The notes beneath the pieces are model-generated. The model was given only the letters and a program-made list of their open reading frames with translations. It was not told where the DNA came from and made no database searches. Shown one piece after another: positions 1 to 3,663 of a DNA stretch of 5,300 nucleotides. The stretch's first letter is position 1; each line of letters opens with the position of its first letter. Source of the stretch: Clostridiales bacterium (GTDB taxonomy: Bacteria; Bacillota; Clostridia; Oscillospirales; CAG-272); assembly GCA_018370615.1 (NCBI GenBank), contig JAGZAC010000145.1, forward strand, positions 1 to 5,300, in the 5' to 3' direction. A program made the position numbers and the translations under genes.

Positions 1-273
1 GAATTTCATGTGGATCTGGCTGTATGTTCATGCAAAGGAATCGACCTGTCAATGGGGGTTACCGATTCCAATGAAAAGGATGCTCAGATTAAACAGGCCA
101 ATTTTCAGGCGGCAAAAAAACGGGTGTTGGCGGTGGATGACACCAAGTTTGATAAAATTTCCTTTACCCGTATCTGCGACCTTTCCTCTCTGGATTTGGT
201 GGTCACCAACTGCCGTCCACAGGCTAAGGGGGCGGAGAAGCTGAAGGAACTGGGCGCGGACGTGCTTTATTGA
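1..273 (+). CDS. DeoR/GlpR-family transcriptional regulator, C-terminal fragment
   Basis: Partial gene: the reading frame is open from base 1 and ends at TGA 271-273, giving the last 90 residues. They match the end of the DeoRC sensor domain of DeoR/GlpR repressors. Visible hallmarks are CSCKGID near residues 9-15, GVTDSNEKDAQIKQ near 19-32, the strand VLAVDDTKFDKISF near 42-55, and the terminal segment with VTNCRP followed by KELGADV. In this family an N-terminal winged helix-turn-helix (outside the window) binds DNA, and the C-terminal domain senses a phosphorylated sugar or sugar-alcohol intermediate. The effector cannot be read here. The next gene, an alcohol dehydrogenase, starts 89 bases downstream on the same strand with no terminator between them. 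Co-transcription, and perhaps control of that gene, is therefore plausible but inferred. Family assignment is confident; target and ligand are unknown. Confidence 0.9.
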   Translation, partial: EFHVDLAVCSCKGIDLSMGVTDSNEKDAQIKQANFQAAKKRVLAVDDTKFDKISFTRICDLSSLDLVVTNCRPQAKGAEKLKELGADVLY

Positions 274-342
274 CGGAACCTCTTTTGATTTTTCTCCTTT
301 GGTGACAGGATGCAAATCCCTTGTCCCATTGGATGCCTGTAG

Positions 343-355
343 AAGGAGAGGAAGG
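343..355 (+). promoter_or_regulatory. Ribosome binding site of the alcohol dehydrogenase
   Basis: A purine-rich run AAGGAGAGGAAGG precedes ATG 363. The AGGAAGG part ends 7 bases before the start, which is good spacing. It selects ATG 363 over the in-frame TTG at 321, which lies upstream of this site and has no Shine-Dalgarno sequence of its own. Confidence 0.75.
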
Positions 356-362
356 CTGCGAA

Positions 363-1499
363 ATGAATAATTTTAAAATGAAAACCGACCTTCGGTTCGG
401 CGAGGGCGCCCTGGACACCTTGAAGGAGTTCCCTGGCCGTAACGTGGTCATTTTTACTGATCCCTTTATGGTGAAATCCGGTGCAGCGGCTCATATTGCC
501 CAGCAGTTGGAGGGCTGTGCCAGTGTAGAGATTTTTGGGGAAGTGCGCCCAGATCCTCCCATTGAGTTGATTGTAGACGGCCTCAAATTCCTGTTGAGCA
601 AAAACGCCGACGTGGTAGTGGCCTTGGGCGGTGGTTCTTCTATTGACGCAGCGAAATCTGTAGTGTATATGGCCAAACAGACCGGAAAGCTGAAAAAGGT
701 TACCTTTGTGGCGATCCCAACCACTAGCGGCACTGGTTCTGAGGTGACCAAATTTGCAGTTATTACTGATACCAAAAGGGGGGCCAAATATCCTCTGGTG
801 GATGAGAGACTGATGCCGGACATCGCCATTCTGGATGCCCATCTGGTTTCTTCCGCCCCTCAGACGATTACCGCTGACACCGGGTGCGACGTAATCACCC
901 ATGCGCTAGAGGCTTATGTGTCCACCAACGCCAACGATGTTTCCGACGCTTTGGCGGAGAAGGCGTTGGAGCTGGCGTTTATCTATTTGCCTCGCGCCTA
1001 CCGCAACGGCCGCAACGAGGTGGCCCGTGAAAAAATGCACACCGCTTCCTGTTTGGCGGGTATGGCGTTTAACGCGGTGAGCTTAGGCGTAAACCATGGT
1101 ATTGCCCATGCCCTGGGAGCTAAATTTCATATCCCTCATGGCCGTGCGAACGCCATGCTGCTACCCCATGTGGTAGAGTTTAACGCAAATCTCTCCGGAA
1201 ACTTTGGCGCTACGGATGAATCCACAGCGTCTAAGAAATATGCTCATATCGCAAAACTCATTGGCCTTCCCACTCCTAATACTCACACCGGCGTTGCCAA
1301 TCTGGTGCAGGAATTGAAGTATCTTTTGCGGATGTTGAAAATCCCTACTACCCTGGCAGAGGCAGGAGTGGATCGGAACGAATATGAAAAACTAAAGCCG
1401 GATATTATTGAATCTGCCTTGAAGGATGTATGCAGCCTTACCAATCCGCGTCCTCTTTCTGAAGCAGATGTAGATTCTATTCTGAAGAATTTGGAATAA
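363..1499 (+). CDS. Iron-containing alcohol dehydrogenase (group III, PduQ/EutG-like)
   Basis: Complete 378-residue protein, a normal length for Fe-dependent alcohol dehydrogenases, which interconvert alcohols and aldehydes with NAD(H) in the cytoplasm. The N-terminal Rossmann-like domain carries the dinucleotide signature GGGSSIDAAK (residues 89-98) and the conserved IPTTSGTGSEVT (118-129). The C-terminal helical domain supplies the four metal ligands expected from lactaldehyde reductase FucO: D176 and H180 in CDVITHALEAY, H245 in NHGIAHALG, and H259 in HIPHG. The spacing (4 residues, then 65, then 14) fits the family, so the enzyme should be active. Overall it reads most like 1-propanol dehydrogenase PduQ or EutG, including the start and the NPRP motif near the C-terminus. 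No microcompartment genes are visible, so the true substrate is open and no symbol is given. It follows a DeoR-type regulator and ends just before a terminator. Start chosen from the RBS at 343-355 and alignment to PduQ as I remember it. Confidence 0.93.
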   Translation: MNNFKMKTDLRFGEGALDTLKEFPGRNVVIFTDPFMVKSGAAAHIAQQLEGCASVEIFGEVRPDPPIELIVDGLKFLLSKNADVVVALGGGSSIDAAKSVVYMAKQTGKLKKVTFVAIPTTSGTGSEVTKFAVITDTKRGAKYPLVDERLMPDIAILDAHLVSSAPQTITADTGCDVITHALEAYVSTNANDVSDALAEKALELAFIYLPRAYRNGRNEVAREKMHTASCLAGMAFNAVSLGVNHGIAHALGAKFHIPHGRANAMLLPHVVEFNANLSGNFGATDESTASKKYAHIAKLIGLPTPNTHTGVANLVQELKYLLRMLKIPTTLAEAGVDRNEYEKLKPDIIESALKDVCSLTNPRPLSEADVDSILKNLE

Positions 1500-1516
1500 T
1501 TGTCCTTTTGGTGATG

Positions 1517-1551
1517 AAAGGCAGGCCTGGAAAACCGGCGCCTGCCTTTTT
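1517..1551 (+). terminator. Intrinsic terminator after the alcohol dehydrogenase
   Basis: AAAGGCAGGC (1517-1526) pairs perfectly with GCCTGCCTTT (1540-1549). The upper stem continues as CTGG/CCGG around an AAAA loop, with C1539 bulged, and the hairpin runs into five T residues (1547-1551). It lies 17 bases after the stop codon. It should end the regulator-dehydrogenase transcript, although mnmA follows closely. Confidence 0.9.
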
Positions 1552-1595
1552 GCTTTGGAACACCGCCTGTATTTAGGAAAGGAACGCTGATATTG

Positions 1596-2684
1596 ATGCG
1601 GATAAATCAAAAATACATCATGGTGGCCATGAGCGGCGGGGTGGACAGTACAGCAGCCGCTTTGCTGTTGAAAAATCAGGGAGCTTCTCTATTAGGCGCT
1701 ACTTTGGATTTGCGCTTTGCCCGTAGGCCTGGAGAACCCATGTCCCAGCAGGAGCCGGTGGATCTGCAGGACGCCCGTGCTGCCGCTCAACGGTTAGGAA
1801 TAGCGCATCTGTCTTTTCCTATGGGACAATCCTTTCGGGAACGAGTTGTGCAGCCTTTTGTAGAGGCCTATCTTCGTGGGGATACCCCTAACCCATGTGT
1901 AGACTGTAATCTACAAATAAAATTTGGCCTGCTGCTGGAAAAGGCTCGGGAATTAGGGCAGGATTTCCTTGCCACTGGCCATTATGCCCGCTGTTTTCAG
2001 CACCCAGAAACCGGACGTTGGGTAATCGCGCGGGGAGTTGATTCCGCTAAGGATCAGACCTATGTTCTTTGGAGGCTTACCCAGAGACAGCTGTCCCATA
2101 TTCTTTTTCCGTTGGGGGACTATCGGAAAGAAGAAATTCGCTCTTTGGCTCAGGAAGCAGGTTTGGTAAACGCTCAAAAACCGGATAGCCAGGATATCTG
2201 CTTTATTCCAGACGGAGACTATGGGCGTTTTTTAGAGGAGTATTTGGGCCACCCGCTTCTAGAAGGGGATTATTTGAATGTTCAGGGCGAGGTCTTAGGT
2301 AAACATAGAGGCATGGCCAGGTATACTATGGGCCAGCGTAAGGGATTGGGAATTGCTTTGGGTGCGCCCGCCTATGTGCTGTCTAAAGACCCGGTTCGCA
2401 ATACTGTGACTTTGGGAAAAGAAGAGTCGCTTTATTGTACTCGATTTTTGGTTCGGAATCCGAACTGGATTGCTGTTTCTTCCCTTACCTGTCCCACTGA
2501 GGCTACAGTAAAAACCCGTTATACTCAGCGGGAAGCCAAGGCGCTGCTTCATCCCCTCTCTGATGGAATGGTATTAGTGGAGCTTTCTTCTCCAGAACGT
2601 GCAGTGACCCCAGGCCAATCCGCCGTCTTTTATCAGGACGATTTGCTTTTGGGGGGCGGATTTATTATCGGAGAAGGAAAATAG
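1596..2684 (+). CDS. mnmA: tRNA-specific 2-thiouridylase MnmA
   Basis: Complete 362-residue enzyme of normal family length. MnmA adenylates U34 in the anticodon wobble position of Lys, Glu and Gln tRNAs and inserts sulfur to give 2-thiouridine, part of mnm5s2U formation. The PP-loop ATP motif SGGVDS is at residues 13-18. TPNPCVDCN (97-105) contains C104, which aligns with E. coli Cys102. GHY (128-130) follows. DSQDICFIPDG (197-207) holds C202, equivalent to E. coli Cys199. GQRKGLG (246-252) and TPGQSAVFY (338-346) mark the central and C-terminal beta-barrel domains. C101 adds a CxxC arrangement seen in many Firmicute and clostridial forms. ATG 1596 is preferred over TTG 1593; AGGAAAGGA lies at 1575-1583. 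The gene sits alone between two terminators, with no cysteine desulfurase gene in view. No clear promoter is seen in the 24 bases between the upstream terminator and the RBS. Confidence 0.96.
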   Translation: MRINQKYIMVAMSGGVDSTAAALLLKNQGASLLGATLDLRFARRPGEPMSQQEPVDLQDARAAAQRLGIAHLSFPMGQSFRERVVQPFVEAYLRGDTPNPCVDCNLQIKFGLLLEKARELGQDFLATGHYARCFQHPETGRWVIARGVDSAKDQTYVLWRLTQRQLSHILFPLGDYRKEEIRSLAQEAGLVNAQKPDSQDICFIPDGDYGRFLEEYLGHPLLEGDYLNVQGEVLGKHRGMARYTMGQRKGLGIALGAPAYVLSKDPVRNTVTLGKEESLYCTRFLVRNPNWIAVSSLTCPTEATVKTRYTQREAKALLHPLSDGMVLVELSSPERAVTPGQSAVFYQDDLLLGGGFIIGEGK

Positions 2685-2705
2685 AATACTATATGGATAA
2701 AAGTA

Positions 2706-2742
2706 AGCCCTTATTGCGTTTTGCAATAAGGGCTGCTTTTTT
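2706..2742. terminator. Strong, probably bidirectional terminator between mnmA and the DUF378 gene
   Basis: A perfect 12-bp inverted repeat, AGCCCTTATTGC (2706-2717) and GCAATAAGGGCT (2723-2734), closes a 5-base loop. On the + strand it is followed by GC and then six T residues (2737-2742), ending mnmA. On the - strand the same hairpin is followed by TACTTTTAT, a weaker U-rich tail that can end the convergent DUF378 gene. The TAA of that gene (2741-2743) overlaps the + strand T-tract. Confidence 0.92.
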
Positions 2743-2950
2743 ATTCCCGCGTCTCAATGGCATCTTTTTCCCGGAACAAAAGGGAAATGCACCATACTCC
2801 AGCGATGGCTACCAGCGTGTAGATAATGCGGCTGATTACCGCACCCTGTCCGCCAAAGATCCAAGCCACCACGTCGAAGCTGAAAATGCCGATGCTGCCC
2901 CAGTTAAGGGCGCCAATGATTACGAGAATCAGGGCAATTTTATCCAGCAT
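2741..2950 (-). CDS. DUF378 family small membrane protein
   Basis: A 69-residue protein beginning MLDKIALILVIIGALNWG, the recognisable signature of DUF378 proteins of Firmicutes. Two hydrophobic helices are evident, about residues 5-26 and 38-57. Between them sits a glycine-containing turn with the family-typical FGGQGAVISRIIY stretch, and a charged tail (REKDAIETRE) ends the protein. It should be an inner-membrane protein; the family has no established function. The start at 2950 is fixed by GAAGGAG on the minus strand (plus-strand CTCCTT at 2960-2965), 9 bases upstream. An in-frame ATG at 2992 and longer starts would add a highly charged, non-conserved extension and lack a Shine-Dalgarno sequence. 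It converges with mnmA and shares its terminator. No convincing - strand promoter was found upstream. Confidence 0.88.
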   Translation of the reverse strand: MLDKIALILVIIGALNWGSIGIFSFDVVAWIFGGQGAVISRIIYTLVAIAGVWCISLLFREKDAIETRE

Positions 2951-2959
2951 AGCCTGACG

Positions 2960-2965
2960 CTCCTT
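2960..2965 (-). promoter_or_regulatory. Ribosome binding site of the DUF378 gene
   Basis: AAGGAG on the minus strand, 9 bases from ATG 2950. It selects this start over the upstream in-frame ATG at 2992. Confidence 0.8.
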
Positions 2966-3169
2966 CGCCCGCCCTTTTTCAATCTTTTCCATTTGTGTAA
3001 AATTGTTTTCTGAAAATGGAAAATACCGGAAGAAGGGGTTGACTGCCGCCTTTATCCGCCTATGGAACGGGCCGTTGTTAGTGTGTGCTGTGGGCAGGGA
3101 AATATGCATTTTTGCAGTAGAAAGAAAAGAGGGGGAATTTTGTTAATTTGTGAATTTTTTATGATGTAC
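2966..3169. other. Intergenic region between divergent units
   Basis: About 200 bases upstream of the DUF378 gene (- strand) and of the exporter leader promoter (+ strand). The part from about 3121 is strongly A/T-rich, as expected upstream of a promoter. A weak + strand box pair, TTGACT (3039-3044) and TATGGA (3061-3066) with a 16-base spacer, exists but leads to no good gene. I see no protein-coding signal with a ribosome binding site, and no RNA gene. Confidence 0.5.
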
Positions 3170-3198
3170 TTGCATTATGAAAAAAATTATGATAAAAT
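3170..3198 (+). promoter_or_regulatory. Sigma-A type promoter with extended -10, driving the leader and exporter
   Basis: TTGCAT (3170-3175) is separated by exactly 17 bases from TAAAAT (3193-3198). TG at 3190-3191 forms an extended -10 (TGnTAAAAT). The flanks are very A/T-rich. Transcription should start near 3204-3206, giving an untranslated leader of about 73 bases before the small ORF at 3278. This is the best + strand promoter before the ABC exporter; nothing comparable is seen between 3503 and 3648. Confidence 0.75.
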
Positions 3199-3212
3199 AC
3201 ATTCAGTCGTGC

Positions 3213-3244
3213 GTGAAAATTATGTTCGCTTATTGTTTTTTCAC
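3213..3244 (+). promoter_or_regulatory. Hairpin at the 5' end of the leader RNA
   Basis: GTGAAAA (3213-3219) can pair with TTTTCAC (3238-3244), leaving an 18-base loop, just after the predicted transcription start. It is not a terminator because the T residues are inside the stem. It may only stabilise the 5' end of the RNA. Its role is unknown. Confidence 0.35.
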
Positions 3245-3277
3245 TGGGATATATTTTAACGAAAGGAGGCGCCTTTT

Positions 3278-3382
3278 ATGTTGTTCAATCGGTTTCATAA
3301 AATTTTTTCACAGAAAAATGTTCTTGTGGTGCAATCTTCAGGTTTCAAAGGAAGGCGCTGCTTTTCGTTTCCAATAGGATAG
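3278..3382 (+). CDS. Putative 34-residue leader peptide of the exporter unit
   Basis: A short ORF starting at ATG 3278 and ending at TAG 3380. It is preceded by GAAAGGAGG, whose AAGGAGG core (3263-3269) lies 8 bases from the ATG, a near-ideal initiation site. It lies about 73 bases after a good promoter. The peptide begins MLFNRFHKIFSQKN and is basic (several K, R and H), with no signal peptide or known domain. Its last third overlaps bases 3355-3367, which can pair with the 5' arm of the following terminator. Its SD/start region (3268-3277) can pair with 3350-3359. I therefore read it as a regulatory leader peptide whose translation controls read-through into the ABC exporter gene. A stand-alone small protein is the alternative. 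The initiation signals are seen directly; function is inference. Confidence 0.55.
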   Translation: MLFNRFHKIFSQKNVLVVQSSGFKGRRCFSFPIG

Positions 3383-3390
3383 ACTGTGTA

Positions 3391-3430
3391 TATTCGACAG
3401 CAGTCCTGTGGAATATCTTTTTAGGTATTC
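3391..3430 (+). promoter_or_regulatory. Overlapping hairpins between the small ORF and the terminator
   Basis: TATTCGACAG (3391-3400) pairs with CTGTGGAATA (3406-3415) around a CAGTC loop, with a single G/G mismatch. The alternative is GAATATC (3411-3417) pairing with GGTATTC (3424-3430), with one wobble. They share bases 3411-3415, so only one can form at a time. The first begins 8 bases after the leader ORF stop and fits inside the loop of the proposed antiterminator, which it would stabilise. Confidence 0.45.
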
Positions 3431-3437
3431 AATCGAG

Positions 3438-3502
3438 AAAGCCGTGCGTCTACTCTTTTTGTGTCTACTGGGGCAAGAAAGAAGGAGAAGCACGGCCTTT
3501 TT
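3438..3502 (+). terminator. Intrinsic terminator (attenuator) ahead of the ABC exporter
   Basis: GCCGTGC (3441-3447) pairs with GCACGGC (3490-3496), followed by C and five T residues (3498-3502), with an A-tract (3438-3440) on the 5' side. The interior 3449-3460 can pair imperfectly with 3478-3488, giving one long hairpin rather than an open loop. It lies 56 bases after the leader ORF stop and 162 bases before the exporter start. It is thus placed to control read-through. Confidence 0.7.
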
Positions 3503-3587
3503 GCGTTTTGACAACAGATTTTTTCAGGCTGTTGCGGCTTGTGGCGTAATGAGAAGAAGGGGTGTTTGCTAAAAAGTCTTATATCAA

Positions 3588-3648
3588 TTTTTCCAAGGGA
3601 AAAACACATTGGCTCCCACCTGCTTGACAGGCTTTTATTCCAATCGTG
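3588..3648 (+). promoter_or_regulatory. Two adjacent inverted repeats just before the exporter ribosome binding site
   Basis: TTTTTCC (3588-3594) and GGAAAAA (3598-3604) form a perfect 7-bp inverted repeat around AAG. Directly next, CACATTGG (3605-3612) pairs with CCAATCGTG (3640-3648), with C3645 bulged. This second stem encloses a small CCTG/CAGG hairpin (3619-3622, 3628-3631) and ends just before AAGGAGGG. They could influence translation or be a protein-binding site. Function is unknown. Confidence 0.4.
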
Positions 3649-3663
3649 AAGGAGGGAAATCCC

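Larger units (their letters stand above)
3268..3447 (+). promoter_or_regulatory. Alternative leader RNA pairings (anti-antiterminator and antiterminator)
   Basis: Two mutually exclusive helices can be drawn. In 1:2, bases 3268-3277 pair with 3350-3359. The core is GCGCCTT with AAGGCGC, seven Watson-Crick pairs, flanked by G-T wobbles, and it covers the edge of the Shine-Dalgarno sequence up to the start codon. In 2:3, bases 3355-3367 pair with 3434-3447, twelve pairs with one mismatch (3359/3443), one bulge (A3436) and two wobbles. This covers the whole 5' arm of the terminator at 3438-3502. Helix 2:3 would block termination, and helix 1:2 would block 2:3. These are hand-made pairings. Confidence 0.5.

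Noticed and set aside
267..902. Long minus-strand open frame (211 codons) opposite the alcohol dehydrogenase
   Set aside because: It lies antisense to a gene with all catalytic motifs, and its translation has no recognisable domain or ribosome binding site. It is a shadow of codon bias.
363..1499. Assignment as genuine pduQ of a propanediol microcompartment
   Set aside because: Resemblance is good, but no shell, diol dehydratase or aldehyde dehydrogenase genes are in the window. Family-level naming is safer.
1547..1575. Possible mnmA promoter TTTTTG with TATTTA at 17-base spacing
   Set aside because: The -35 match is poor and is just the terminator T-tract. Transcription would start within or after the ribosome binding site.
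2693..3013. Plus-strand open frame of 106 codons over the terminator and DUF378 region
   Set aside because: It begins before the terminator hairpin and runs antisense to the DUF378 gene. Its product has no family features.
3177..3377. Plus-strand open frame of 66 codons overlapping the leader promoter
   Set aside because: Its ATG at 3177 lies between the -35 and -10 boxes, so the predicted transcript would not contain its start, and it lacks a Shine-Dalgarno sequence.
3508..3513. Perfect TTGACA box before the exporter (a second one is at 3624-3629)
   Set aside because: No -10-like hexamer lies 16-18 bases downstream of either. The second would also place the start inside the ribosome binding site.
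3200..3660. Known riboswitch or T-box in the exporter leader
   Set aside because: No T-box TGGNACCGCG-like segment or other riboswitch core that I recognise was found. The alternative helices around a small ORF explain the leader better.
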